In this document: positions 1 to 7,857 of the stretch, piece after piece
How the letters are laid out: every line of letters begins with the position of its first letter
Position numbering within the stretch: position 1 is the stretch's first letter
From: Candidatus Neomicrothrix sp. UBA881
GTDB lineage: Bacteria > Actinomycetota > Acidimicrobiia > Acidimicrobiales > MedAcidi-G1
NCBI GenBank assembly: GCA_002294285.1
Contig: DBFL01000057.1
Span: 83,979-100,957 of the forward strand
Reading direction: 5' to 3'
Length of the DNA stretch: 16,979 nt
Program-made: the position numbers and the translations under genes
Notes under the pieces: generated by a model
The model's input: the letters and a program-made list of their open reading frames with translations, nothing else
Databases searched by the model: none
What the model was told of the DNA's origin: nothing

Positions 1-1398
1 GGCTTAACCAATCCGGTTAAAGCTGACTTCCAAGCTCAACTAGTCGGGTCGATAATGACTGTAGTTGGAACATTCGAAGTTAATTTAAGCGATTATGAAG
101 TCGAAGCACCTTCAGCACCTGTAGTGGTTTCAGTGGAGGACACAGCAATAGTCGAATTCCAGCTTTTCTTTGTTGAAATGACTTCCGAAGATTCAACCTC
201 AGAAGCTTCAGTGCCCACTACGACACTTGATCCTTTGACGATTAAAAATGTTGAGCAATTAAATGAATACATCGCTGAAGCAGCGAGTTTCAATCAAGCC
301 GACAGCGACTGGCTATTGCCCGAAAATCTTGATCCATCTGCGGGAGGTGCGCCCGGTTTTACAAGATACGTTTTCCGGCAAACTTCAGCTGGCGTGGTGC
401 CAACTCTTGTTGAAGGTCCGCTAGGTCCTCAATTCAGATGCCAGGAAGAGCGTCTTCCCTGCTCATATTTGGAGTTAAAAGAACTCTCAGAATCAAACTC
501 TCCTATACCAGAAGAAATGGGTCTTTCTCCTGAAGAACTGGCATCTCTTGTATCGGAGCTTGATTCTCTTCGAGAGTTCTTAGACGAACATGCAGATGTC
601 AATAAAGCTTGTGAAAATGGTTACCTGTCTGATCGAATCCAAACTCCGAACATGGGTTCCCACTTTATTAAAGCCGATATCTTTGGCAATGGATTCGATC
701 CAGGTGAACCCGAAATAATTCTTTATGCACTGGCTGATGGAACACTTCCAAATGGAGCTATCGGACAATGCCGTGATGGTGTCTGGGATGGAGAACCAAT
801 GGTGTTAGTTGGTAGTGCTTTTATTCTGCCTCCATCACAAGGAGACACCAGTCACCCGAAAGGTTTCACCGGTGATCTTGACAATTGGCACGTACACCTG
901 AATCTCTGCAGAGGAAGGTCTAATGGTACCGACACTTTCGTTCCTAAAGAGGAGTGTGAAAATTCCGGTGGCAATTTTCACGAAACAATAGGTTGGATGA
1001 TGCATGCCTGGGCACACCCAGAGCACGACAATGAATTAGGTGTTTTCTCTATGTGGAATCCAACTATTGCTCCTTTCGGAGATTCAGACACTGTGGAAGA
1101 ACGTTTTTTAGTACAAGGTGAAAATTTTCCTGAAGGTGCTAAACAGTCTCTAGTTTCAAACTTTGCCTTCGAAGAAACGATCGAAGTTGAAGCAGGACAA
1201 AGCGTCTATTTCAATAACAGTGACTCAGTCCCGCACACAATCAGTGCCGGAACCCCAGATGAACCAGAATTAGAGGAATTTGATTCTGGTATTCTCAACC
1301 CTGGTGATAATTTTCAAATTGACACGTCCAAACCTGGTAGTTATCCGCTTTTCTGTATCCTTCATCCTGATATGACTGGTCTATTAATTGTCAACTAA
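1..1398 (+). CDS. YceI-like / His-rich / cupredoxin multidomain protein (5' partial)
   Basis: The reading frame is open from base 1, so the gene starts outside the window and the ATG at 55 is probably internal (465 codons visible). Residues 1-58 resemble the C-terminal half of a YceI-like lipocalin domain (a SDYEVEAP segment followed by alternating beta strands). A Ser/Thr/Glu-rich linker follows. Residues about 205-360 form a His/Cys-rich region with a WHVH...C motif (H297, H299, C303), C319, and an MMHAWAHPEH motif (H335, H339, H342). I know no function for it, but metal binding is plausible. Residues about 385-465 are a cupredoxin with the complete type 1 copper set H412, C452, H455, M458; the C-x2-H-x2-M loop is short, as in amicyanin. 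These domains are usually exported, so a periplasmic or lipid-anchored protein is inferred; the signal region is not visible. It converges on the TIGR03085 gene with a 21-base gap. Confidence 0.8.
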   Translation, partial: GLTNPVKADFQAQLVGSIMTVVGTFEVNLSDYEVEAPSAPVVVSVEDTAIVEFQLFFVEMTSEDSTSEASVPTTTLDPLTIKNVEQLNEYIAEAASFNQADSDWLLPENLDPSAGGAPGFTRYVFRQTSAGVVPTLVEGPLGPQFRCQEERLPCSYLELKELSESNSPIPEEMGLSPEELASLVSELDSLREFLDEHADVNKACENGYLSDRIQTPNMGSHFIKADIFGNGFDPGEPEIILYALADGTLPNGAIGQCRDGVWDGEPMVLVGSAFILPPSQGDTSHPKGFTGDLDNWHVHLNLCRGRSNGTDTFVPKEECENSGGNFHETIGWMMHAWAHPEHDNELGVFSMWNPTIAPFGDSDTVEERFLVQGENFPEGAKQSLVSNFAFEETIEVEAGQSVYFNNSDSVPHTISAGTPDEPELEEFDSGILNPGDNFQIDTSKPGSYPLFCILHPDMTGLLIVN

Positions 1399-1419
1399 TC
1401 ATTTAACACCGAAAAAGGT

Positions 1420-2046
1420 TTAACCAAGTTTCCCGGTTTTAATTTCATTTACTGCCTCGGGGTCACCTGTTAATTTGATATCGCTGTGTTCACGTCTACC
1501 GAAAAGGAACAACCCGATCTCACTGGGTGCACCTTCCAAAACTACTGGCTTGCCTCCGCCACCTAAATGTATCTTTTCTCCTGAGGTGCGTAAAAGTGTT
1601 ATGTCGACGTCTTTCAATCTTCTGACCAGAAGTTTAGAGAACCTTTCCTGTCTCTCCCACAAAGCATCATCGAGTTCGTCTATGTCATCACGGCGCGTAA
1701 ACTCTTCTCCTCCTCTTCTGACATCTTCGTGATGGACGAAGAATTCGAAAAGGTTCATAGTCTCGTCAACTCTCTTTAAATAGAAAGGCGGCCCTGAACG
1801 TACCTTGTCGACTAATTTTTCAAAAGGTTGATTTTGGGCGAGTTGTTGGGTCGCTTTTGCAAGTCTTTTAGCGAAGTATCCGGGAATTACCAAACCAAAA
1901 GCTTTTATAGAGTTTTCACGCAGAACCAGATGAGCTGCCAGATGTGCCGTGGTCCAACCTTCACACAAAGTTGGGTGATCGGGACCGACTAGGTCAAACA
2001 GATCGCAAAGTTGTTGTCGTTCGAATTGGGCGTGATTTTTATTCAT
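1420..2046 (-). CDS. TIGR03085-type protein (DinB/MDMPI-like)
   Basis: A 208-residue protein matching the actinobacterial TIGR03085 pattern. The N-terminus carries LCDLFDLVGPDHPTLCEGWT then AAHL (W31, H39), and the middle has the diagnostic EFFVHHEDVRRG block (H105, H106, D108). These are the expected metal-ligand region of the DinB / mycothiol-dependent maleylpyruvate isomerase-like fold. The C-terminal part (LEGAPSEIGLFLFGR, residues 170-184) resembles the end segment seen in MDMPI relatives. The biochemical role of the family is not established; a metal- or thiol-dependent reaction is inference. I chose the ATG at 2046 because homologous sequence begins there; an in-frame ATG at 2091 would add 15 unsupported residues. 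The chosen start overlaps the carotenoid oxygenase stop by 8 bases (ATGAATAA), so translation is probably coupled. No strong Shine-Dalgarno sequence precedes it. It is the last gene of a three-gene operon. Confidence 0.85.
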   Translation of the reverse strand: MNKNHAQFERQQLCDLFDLVGPDHPTLCEGWTTAHLAAHLVLRENSIKAFGLVIPGYFAKRLAKATQQLAQNQPFEKLVDKVRSGPPFYLKRVDETMNLFEFFVHHEDVRRGGEEFTRRDDIDELDDALWERQERFSKLLVRRLKDVDITLLRTSGEKIHLGGGGKPVVLEGAPSEIGLFLFGRREHSDIKLTGDPEAVNEIKTGKLG

Positions 2047-3397
2047 CTGGTGAGACCACAGTGTCCGCAACCCATGCTCCATGAAAACCATCTGGAACTC
2101 TTTGAGGTAGATGGATTCTAGCTACAGGTTTTTCTTCAATGTCATTGGCGTTGAGTATCACCAACTCTGCTGGTGAACCTACACGATCATTCACGCAAAC
2201 CAACACCCAACCATCTTCTTCGCTTGTGGATCCTTCACGAGGTACAAATATTGGCTCTCCACCAAATCGCCCTTCTCCATGATCATGAAAAACCACTTCT
2301 CCGGTTTCCATGTCAGTTCGATAAGTGGGTCCAAGGTCAAAACCAAGAGCTGTGTATGTGTATCGATGTCTGCGACCCACGGTTCTCGGGTCGTGAGCTG
2401 GAAACTCGTGTGCCAAGTCGCTAACAATCTCTTCATTCACAGTTCTGTTTTCTACATCTACTGTCCATCTGACAAGTTGAGGAGGGCTGTCGCCTGCCGG
2501 ACCTTTAAGGTCTTTTTGAAAAACCCTTTCATATCTGCACAAGTCAATAATTATCTTCTGATCGTCCTGCCCACCTTGGACTTCAAAAGCATTAACAGGG
2601 TGAAAGACATAGCATCTAGGCGCCTCACACCAAACTATGTCTGAAGCTTCACCGTCGCGAGGCAGAAGTCCAATCCTTGATTGTCGATCATTTTGCCAGG
2701 CCAATGGGAAAGGGTCCCCCTCTAGAGCCAGATCTAAATCTACGCAAACGGGCAAATCATAAATAACCACGTATTTTTCTGTTATTGACATGTCATGGAC
2801 CATTGGCATGCCCTCAATAGGTATATCGGTAACCTTTTTTACCCGATTGTCCGGACCCAGAACTACATGTTGTAAACGGTCAAGAATGTCTGGATACGCA
2901 TAACAAACTGCATGGAGTTCTTTCTCAAATGGATCAAACTTTGTATGAGCGCTAAACGCCCCGGGTAAAGTTTCACCAAAATTTTCATACCCTATAGTTT
3001 CAAGATCATATGTAAGAGACACAGGAGAAGTTCCCGCTTCAACTAAAGCTAAAGTCTTTCCACTGTGTCCAATCACCGAAGTATTCGGCGAAAAACCCGA
3101 ACCTCCAAAACTATCGCCTTGAGGTGGTTCCTCTTGAAGCTTTTCAGCCAAATCTTTGCCTCTAACCCAACGATTCCTATACCACTCAGCTTTCCCGTCT
3201 CGAATACGCACACCATGAATCATCCCGTCGCCAAGAAACCAGTGATAGGAGTTCGAATCTACGGGTCCGAAAGGATTCGGCCCATTACGCAACCACCTTC
3301 CTTCGAGTTCTTGTGGTATATCACCTGTGACATCTAGGTCAAATGCCGTAATCTCACTCTCAACCGGGGCCTTAGCACCTTCTAAATAAATACTCAT
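2039..3397 (-). CDS. carotenoid/stilbene cleavage oxygenase (RPE65/CCD family)
   Basis: A 452-residue non-heme iron oxygenase of full family length. The seven-bladed propeller family uses four His ligands to Fe(II), all found in context: H151 (SAHTKFDP), H201 (MVHDMSIT), H266 (VFHPVNAFE) and H439 (GFHGAW). The N-terminal signature RNGPNPF, then HWFLGDGMIHG, is also present (residues 37-62). The family cleaves a conjugated C=C bond with O2, giving two carbonyl products; known substrates are carotenoids, apocarotenoids and lignostilbenes. The N-terminal wording resembles mycobacterial members such as the Rv0654 type. There is no signal peptide, so it is cytosolic or peripherally membrane-associated. 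Start: ATG at 3397, preceded by a very strong ribosome site. It lies between an acyl-CoA synthetase and a TIGR03085 gene in one operon, which favours catabolism of cleavage products. Retinal formation for a rhodopsin is the main alternative. The family is certain, the substrate is not. Confidence 0.95.
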   Translation of the reverse strand: MSIYLEGAKAPVESEITAFDLDVTGDIPQELEGRWLRNGPNPFGPVDSNSYHWFLGDGMIHGVRIRDGKAEWYRNRWVRGKDLAEKLQEEPPQGDSFGGSGFSPNTSVIGHSGKTLALVEAGTSPVSLTYDLETIGYENFGETLPGAFSAHTKFDPFEKELHAVCYAYPDILDRLQHVVLGPDNRVKKVTDIPIEGMPMVHDMSITEKYVVIYDLPVCVDLDLALEGDPFPLAWQNDRQSRIGLLPRDGEASDIVWCEAPRCYVFHPVNAFEVQGGQDDQKIIIDLCRYERVFQKDLKGPAGDSPPQLVRWTVDVENRTVNEEIVSDLAHEFPAHDPRTVGRRHRYTYTALGFDLGPTYRTDMETGEVVFHDHGEGRFGGEPIFVPREGSTSEEDGWVLVCVNDRVGSPAELVILNANDIEEKPVARIHLPQRVPDGFHGAWVADTVVSPDE

Positions 3398-3400
3398 CTA

Positions 3401-3410
3401 ACCTCCTCCT
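3401..3410 (-). promoter_or_regulatory. strong ribosome binding site of the carotenoid oxygenase
   Basis: On the minus strand the bases before the ATG at 3397 read AGGAGGAGGT then TAG, a double near-perfect Shine-Dalgarno core in a 25-base gap after the acyl-CoA synthetase stop. It fixes the start and suggests the oxygenase is translated efficiently relative to its operon partners. Confidence 0.8.
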
Positions 3411-3422
3411 CATTCAATAGTT

Positions 3423-5144
3423 TCACGTAATGATAAGTTTCTCTTGCAGTTCTCGTTTCAAGAACTTTCCATTTGCGTTTCTGGGTAATGCTTCATCCAC
3501 AAACCAAATATGCTCCGGAACTTTAAATGAAGCTATCAGAGAACTGAGATGATCTCTAAGTTCTTGGGCTGAACATGTTTGTTCCGGAATCAGATAGATG
3601 GCAACTCCAACAGTTTCTCCTAAACGCTCATCAGGAACCGCAAAAACAGCTGCTTCTGCTATTGATGGGTGTTTATATATAGCCGCTTCAACTTCGGCTG
3701 AGTAAACATTCTCACCACCCCTGAGAACCATATCTTTAGCTCGGTCAACCAGAAAAAGAAAACCATCATCATCAAAATAAGCAATATCTCCGGTATGGAA
3801 CCACCCTTCAGTTAGAACTTCTTTGTTTGCTTCTGGTCTGTTTAAATAACCGCGGAAAACATTCCCACCTTTCACCCATAGTTCACCTTTTTCACCTGTG
3901 GGTAGATCATTTCCCTGCTCATCAACTATTCGGGACTCCATTACCGGACAAGGGGAACCTGCTGATTCAGGCTTAGCTAAAAAGAAATGTGCAGCATTTA
4001 CTGTTATGACACCATTTACCTCTGTTAGTCCATAACCTGTGCTCGGTCGGCCTTCAAGTCTCTCCTCGATTTTATGAACCAGATCGGGTTGGACAGCAGC
4101 TCCCCCGCCTCCGAGACTATCGAGACTACTAGTGTCTCTTTTTGCAAAATCAGGGCTATTGACCAGTTCTCGTGCCATTGTTGGCACACCTGTAAATGTT
4201 GTGGGTCTTTCCCTTTCTATTATTTCCAAAGCTTCTTCCGGATTCCATTTATGCATGAGAATCAACTTCCCTCCAACTGCAGTCACTGGATGCATGCAAC
4301 AGTTACATCCAGTCACGTGAAACAAAGGGACAGCTAACACAGAACCAGGGTCGCTATTACCAAGTTTCTTTTCAGAACCAGTTGGGGGTTCTCCGGCTTC
4401 GATAGCTTTTCGTTCAGCTAGTTTCGACATTGTCGACCAAAATGCCAAATTTAATAAGTTTGAAACAGCGCCCCTATGAGTCAGAACTGCTCCCTTTGGA
4501 TGCCCAGTCGTTCCTGATGTATAAAAAACACACACATCATCATCAGGTTGGATTGAAACCCCAGAAACATTTGGAAGTTGTTCGCCAACAGAAACAGCGT
4601 CATTCCAATGAACAGAATTTTCAGGTAAATCAACTTCTGTTCTAACCGCCACGATATAAATATCCCCCTCAGAACGGAGATTCTCTAAATGTGGAGTGAG
4701 TCTTTCCAACCTCTCCTGGTCGCAGACAATAACTTTAGGGTCACAATCATCTGCAGCGAATTCAATTTCAGGTCCGGTCCACCATGCATTCATACCCACT
4801 ACCACAGCTCCAAGTGACGCAACCGCCCAATAAGTCAAAACCCATTCGGGGTAATTGCGCATCAAAATTGCAACCCTGTCACCTTGCTTGACACCTAGGT
4901 CTTGAAGATATGAGGAAAAGGAATCAACCTTAGAGTGAGCCTCCGCATATGAAATCCTCTCTTCACCATAAATCAGGTAATCTTTCTCCTCATGGGCAGC
5001 TGACATCTTCCAAATGTCGACAAGATTTTCAGGGGCAGCATCATAAACTCTGGCTTTATGATTTCTTATTTCAGTTTCAGACCAAGCGAATGGAGCACCT
5101 TTTGCTGTTAGCTCCTCCCACGCTTCTTTATAATGCCTGTCCAC
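3423..5144 (-). CDS. acyl-CoA synthetase (AMP-forming, FadD-like)
   Basis: A 573-residue class I adenylate-forming ligase that would convert a carboxylic acid, ATP and CoA to acyl-CoA, AMP and PPi in the cytosol. Core motifs appear in order: P-loop YTSGTTGHPKG (208-218), YGLTE (371-375), WFHTGD (448-453), hinge region VDRAKD (466-471), GGENVYSAEVE (476-486) and the catalytic lysine K560 in NANGKFLKREL. The length matches FadD enzymes. Start: GTG at 5144, with GGAGG 4 bases upstream; an ATG two bases further upstream is in another frame and is not used. It is the first gene of the operon with the carotenoid oxygenase and TIGR03085 protein, so it may activate an acid derived from the cleavage products. 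Acyl specificity (medium/long chain, aromatic or terpenoid) cannot be read from the sequence. A small Cys cluster (C280, C282, C283) lies after the FHVTG motif; I attach no function to it. Confidence 0.95.
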   Translation of the reverse strand: MDRHYKEAWEELTAKGAPFAWSETEIRNHKARVYDAAPENLVDIWKMSAAHEEKDYLIYGEERISYAEAHSKVDSFSSYLQDLGVKQGDRVAILMRNYPEWVLTYWAVASLGAVVVGMNAWWTGPEIEFAADDCDPKVIVCDQERLERLTPHLENLRSEGDIYIVAVRTEVDLPENSVHWNDAVSVGEQLPNVSGVSIQPDDDVCVFYTSGTTGHPKGAVLTHRGAVSNLLNLAFWSTMSKLAERKAIEAGEPPTGSEKKLGNSDPGSVLAVPLFHVTGCNCCMHPVTAVGGKLILMHKWNPEEALEIIERERPTTFTGVPTMARELVNSPDFAKRDTSSLDSLGGGGAAVQPDLVHKIEERLEGRPSTGYGLTEVNGVITVNAAHFFLAKPESAGSPCPVMESRIVDEQGNDLPTGEKGELWVKGGNVFRGYLNRPEANKEVLTEGWFHTGDIAYFDDDGFLFLVDRAKDMVLRGGENVYSAEVEAAIYKHPSIAEAAVFAVPDERLGETVGVAIYLIPEQTCSAQELRDHLSSLIASFKVPEHIWFVDEALPRNANGKFLKRELQEKLIIT

Positions 5145-5174
5145 ATTTCCTCCAATAGGATGCCTACGGTATCC

Positions 5175-5190
5175 TTACACTGCAGTGGAA
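5175..5190. promoter_or_regulatory. inverted repeat, candidate operator in divergent promoter region
   Basis: The 94-base gap between the divergent acyl-CoA synthetase and MaoC starts holds CACTGCAGTG (5178-5187), a perfect 10-base palindrome. It extends to 16 bases with 14 symmetric positions (TTA..GAA). It abuts the TATAAT at 5191, where a bound repressor would block the promoter. No regulator gene is present in the window; the operator role is inference. Confidence 0.4.
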
Positions 5191-5196
5191 TATAAT
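5191..5196 (+). promoter_or_regulatory. -10 element of the MaoC hydratase promoter (candidate)
   Basis: A consensus TATAAT lies 42 bases before the MaoC ATG. I see no good -35 box at 17-base spacing, since the bases there read GGTATC. A start near 5203 would leave a leader of about 36 bases carrying the AAGGAA ribosome site (5227-5232). The same AT-rich stretch may serve the opposite gene. Confidence 0.45.
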
Positions 5197-5238
5197 AGAA
5201 GCCACTCTGACTGAAACATAAACCAAAAGGAAATTAAA

Positions 5239-5715
5239 ATGGAAGAAATTGCTTTTGACGACATAGAAGCCCTTAACGCTGCCATAAGTGAAGAATGGAG
5301 TGACTGGGGTCCAGAATTCGAGTTAAGTCAGGAGAAAATAAATTCTTTTGCTGACCTGACAGGTGATCACCAGTGGATTCATATAGATGAAGAAAAAGCT
5401 AAAGCTGGTCCATTCGGGACAACAATTGCTCACGGATTTTTTACACTTAGTCTCGTTCCAGTTCTTAGCTTGATGCTCGAAGGCTCTTCAGGTGCGCGTT
5501 TGAAAGGCTTTCAAAATGTAATCAACTACGGAGGCGACCGTCTTCGTTTCCTTGCACCCGTTCCTGCTGGTTCGACTGTTCACGCGAGAACACGTATGAA
5601 AGAAGCTAAAGAACATAAAGCCGGAACCTTGATTTTAACTGAAATAGCTATACACGTGAAAGGAAGCGAAACCCCTTCAGTTCTCTACGACAGTTTGAGC
5701 TTATTTCAAGGCTAA
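5239..5715 (+). CDS. MaoC-type (R)-enoyl-CoA hydratase, HtdZ-like
   Basis: A 158-residue single hot-dog domain protein. The hydratase signature is complete: LTGDHQWIHID (residues 40-50) carries the catalytic Asp43 and His48, followed by the FGTTIAHGF segment (59-67). This wording is that of the NodN/HtdZ (mycobacterial Rv0130) subgroup, which hydrates trans-2-enoyl-CoA to (R)-3-hydroxyacyl-CoA, normally as a dimer. The start at 5239 has AAGGAA 6 bases upstream and the length is typical. It is a single gene, divergent from the acyl-CoA synthetase operon across a palindromic promoter gap and convergent with the SDR gene (10-base gap). Its neighbours suggest it supplies the hydration step of a beta-oxidation-like route. 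The acyl substrate is unknown. Confidence 0.92.
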   Translation: MEEIAFDDIEALNAAISEEWSDWGPEFELSQEKINSFADLTGDHQWIHIDEEKAKAGPFGTTIAHGFFTLSLVPVLSLMLEGSSGARLKGFQNVINYGGDRLRFLAPVPAGSTVHARTRMKEAKEHKAGTLILTEIAIHVKGSETPSVLYDSLSLFQG

Positions 5716-5725
5716 TAATTTCTAC

Positions 5726-6511
5726 TCAGTTGTTCTTGATTGTCATACCGCCATCAACCATAAGTAAATGCCCTGTGATGTAGCTTGATGCAGGCAAGGC
5801 GAGACTCATGATTGCATGAGCTACTTCCTCAGGTTCTGCGTACCTGCGAACCGGAACTCTTCTGCGTGCAAATTTTTGTTTGGCTTCTTCAGGTATAAGG
5901 TCCGTCATTCCAGTTCTGATAGGACCTGGTCCTACTGCGTTAACTGTTATCCCACTTTCTCCTAGCTCTACCGCCAAAGCCCGTGTCAGTCCTACGACTC
6001 CATGTTTAGCAGCGGTATAAATCGAAGCCGCTGCTGAACCTCCAACACCTTCAGTTGAAGAGACATTGATAATCCTGGGAGAAGCAGAATTGTTCAAATA
6101 TGTTAAAGACTCTCTAATGAGACGCATGTGTGAACTGAGCAGAACGTCTATTCCTCTCTGCCACTGTTCTTCCATGGAAGGATCATCAATGGTCACCGGT
6201 AAAGAGACACCAGCATTATTGACTAGAACGTCAATAACCTTGTCGGTTTCTGACACCCAAGCAGAAACTTCTTCAACAACTTCCTTAACCTTTTCTGCGT
6301 CGGTGACATCAAGTTCCCAGCCTTTAGATCTCCCTCCACTCGCATTTATTTCTTGTACAACACTCTCTACTCTTTGTGGGTCAATGTCAGTTACAGCTAC
6401 GTACGAACCGTACTCGGCGAATAAATGCGCTGTCGCGCGACCTATACCTGAACCAGCTCCGGTAATTAAAACAACATGTCCGTCTACAGACCTACTAAGA
6501 GAGCTCAGCAT
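5726..6511 (-). CDS. short-chain dehydrogenase/reductase (classical SDR)
   Basis: A 261-residue classical SDR. The Rossmann motif is TGAGSGIG (17-24); NNAG is at 98-101; the catalytic set is S152, Y165 and K169, with the expected 13- and 4-residue spacings. PGPIRT follows at 195-200 and the C-terminal GHLLMVDGG (247-255) is typical. Asp42 at the end of the second beta strand favours NAD(H) over NADP(H). Next to a MaoC hydratase, CoA-transferase and thiolase, a role as 3-hydroxyacyl-CoA dehydrogenase is reasonable. A FabG-like reductase or an alcohol dehydrogenase is possible, since the fold alone does not settle the substrate. The ATG at 6511 follows the CoA-transferase stop by 9 bases, with an AGGAAA ribosome site in the gap, so the two are co-transcribed. 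Confidence 0.92.
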   Translation of the reverse strand: MLSSLSRSVDGHVVLITGAGSGIGRATAHLFAEYGSYVAVTDIDPQRVESVVQEINASGGRSKGWELDVTDAEKVKEVVEEVSAWVSETDKVIDVLVNNAGVSLPVTIDDPSMEEQWQRGIDVLLSSHMRLIRESLTYLNNSASPRIINVSSTEGVGGSAAASIYTAAKHGVVGLTRALAVELGESGITVNAVGPGPIRTGMTDLIPEEAKQKFARRRVPVRRYAEPEEVAHAIMSLALPASSYITGHLLMVDGGMTIKNN

Positions 6512-6520
6512 GATTTCCTA

Positions 6521-7765
6521 CTAGTCATTCTCCACTTGAGCGCCGACTGCCCCTTTTGATCGAAGATCATCGATTCCCTTCTGATCAACTCCAAGTTCGG
6601 TCAATATCTCATCAGTATGCTCTCCGACCTTTGGAGCTCTTGTAGGGCTAGAAGGTAACTCCCCGTCAACAAAAATCGGTAAGGGAAGTTGATCTGCTCC
6701 GAGTTCATCTTGTGAAATAAATGGCATCCTGTGAGAGAACTGCGGATCTTCAGCCACTGTCTCATGGTTGTTAACTGGTGCGATTGGAACGTTTTTTTCT
6801 TGTCCAAAATCCAACCAGTCAACACTGCTTCGTGTTTTAAATATTTCCTTTAAATCTTCTTGCAACTCAGTGTTATTTCTCGCATGATCGGCATATTGCG
6901 AACCTGGCCAACGTTCAAATAAATCCATTCTGTCAACTCCTTTGCAGAAGTTTTCCCAGAATGCTCTTTCAGATGCCATAAACAAAATGTGTCCATCTGT
7001 AGTTTCATAAATTTGATACCTGACTCCTTCCCACATGCCAGCTAAACCAGGGGCTCTTCTTTCATAGTCATCAGCTGGGTTTCCTGTAACTTCATCTTCT
7101 GGACGCAAATAAGCCCGGTAAGTTTCAATCCTGTACCAGTCGGCGTATGCAGCTGCATCTGACTGAGCGACTTCTATTTGCCTACCTCGACCAGTTTCTC
7201 TGGCATTAATAACAGCAGCGAGCACTCCGAGAGCTGCAAGCATTGGTCCTACATTTATTCCAATATTAGGCATTGATGGAATCCGTGTGAATCCGTCATT
7301 ATCCACCACTGGCTCTATAAGACCTGCCCATGTGTCATAAGCGATTCCGTGGCTTGGCAGATCTCTGTACGGACCTGTTGCTCCGTAACCTGAGATTGAA
7401 CAAAAAACTATTTTTGGATTTATCTCCAGTAACTCATCAAACCCAAACCCGAGACGTTCCAGTGTTCCTGGGCGCATTGCTTCAACTACAACATCTGCTT
7501 CTTTCAGTAGCTTTCTGTATATTTCTGCACCATCTTCATCTTTGAGATTTATAGCGATACTTCTTTTACCTCTATGTGTATGTAGATGAAGAAGTGAATT
7601 TCCTTCCACAATTGGCCATGTCATCTGACGTATGTAATCACCTGAAGGTGACTCGACCTTAATTACCTCAGCTCCTAGATCTGATAAAAAGGTTCCCACC
7701 AAACCAGGCCCTAGAAGTGAATTTTCTACAACTTTTAAACCGTTTAATAAATCATTTCCGCCCAT
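6521..7765 (-). CDS. CaiB/BaiF family III CoA-transferase
   Basis: A 414-residue protein of the usual family length. The N-terminal block LKVVE...G then LSDLGAEVIKVESPSGD (residues 10-43) is diagnostic, followed by NLK (73-75), VVVEAMRPGTLERLG (92-106), CSISGYG (122-128) and the TGRGRQIEV segment (191-199). Family III enzymes move CoA between acids through an enzyme-aspartyl anhydride, and some members are 2-methylacyl-CoA racemases. Notably, the helix that normally carries the catalytic Asp (about ten residues before the GILAAL motif) reads NIGINVG (167-173), with Ile/Asn where Asp is expected, so the activity may be altered. His139 precedes GIAYD, a position reminiscent of the racemase His. 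It is the first gene of a two-gene operon with the SDR, divergent from the thiolase operon. Its ribosome site is weak. Confidence 0.9.
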   Translation of the reverse strand: MGGNDLLNGLKVVENSLLGPGLVGTFLSDLGAEVIKVESPSGDYIRQMTWPIVEGNSLLHLHTHRGKRSIAINLKDEDGAEIYRKLLKEADVVVEAMRPGTLERLGFGFDELLEINPKIVFCSISGYGATGPYRDLPSHGIAYDTWAGLIEPVVDNDGFTRIPSMPNIGINVGPMLAALGVLAAVINARETGRGRQIEVAQSDAAAYADWYRIETYRAYLRPEDEVTGNPADDYERRAPGLAGMWEGVRYQIYETTDGHILFMASERAFWENFCKGVDRMDLFERWPGSQYADHARNNTELQEDLKEIFKTRSSVDWLDFGQEKNVPIAPVNNHETVAEDPQFSHRMPFISQDELGADQLPLPIFVDGELPSSPTRAPKVGEHTDEILTELGVDQKGIDDLRSKGAVGAQVEND

Positions 7766-7857
7766 AAGTAAAGTCTCTCTGATGTTTATGGAATCGACAA
7801 GCTAAAACACATCTAATTTCTGAAATCTAAAAAACAGACTCTTTAGAAGTCGCGGAT

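Noticed and set aside
1399..1440. Possible terminator between the cupredoxin gene and the TIGR03085 gene
   Set aside because: No stable stem followed by a T-run can be formed here on either strand.
2047..2091. Longer N-terminus for the TIGR03085 protein
   Set aside because: The extra 15 residues are read from oxygenase coding sequence and do not match the family, which begins near the ATG at 2046.
2279..2644. 121-codon open frame on the + strand
   Set aside because: It is antisense to the carotenoid oxygenase, including the region that encodes His266.
6066..6524. 152-codon open frame on the + strand
   Set aside because: It lies antisense to the SDR, which has a full catalytic set; the translation is Ser/Thr/Pro-rich with no recognisable motif and no ribosome site.
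7816..7826. ATTTC-T-GAAAT inverted repeat in the CoA-transferase/thiolase gap
   Set aside because: Five-base arms in AT-rich sequence are expected by chance; not strong enough to call an operator.
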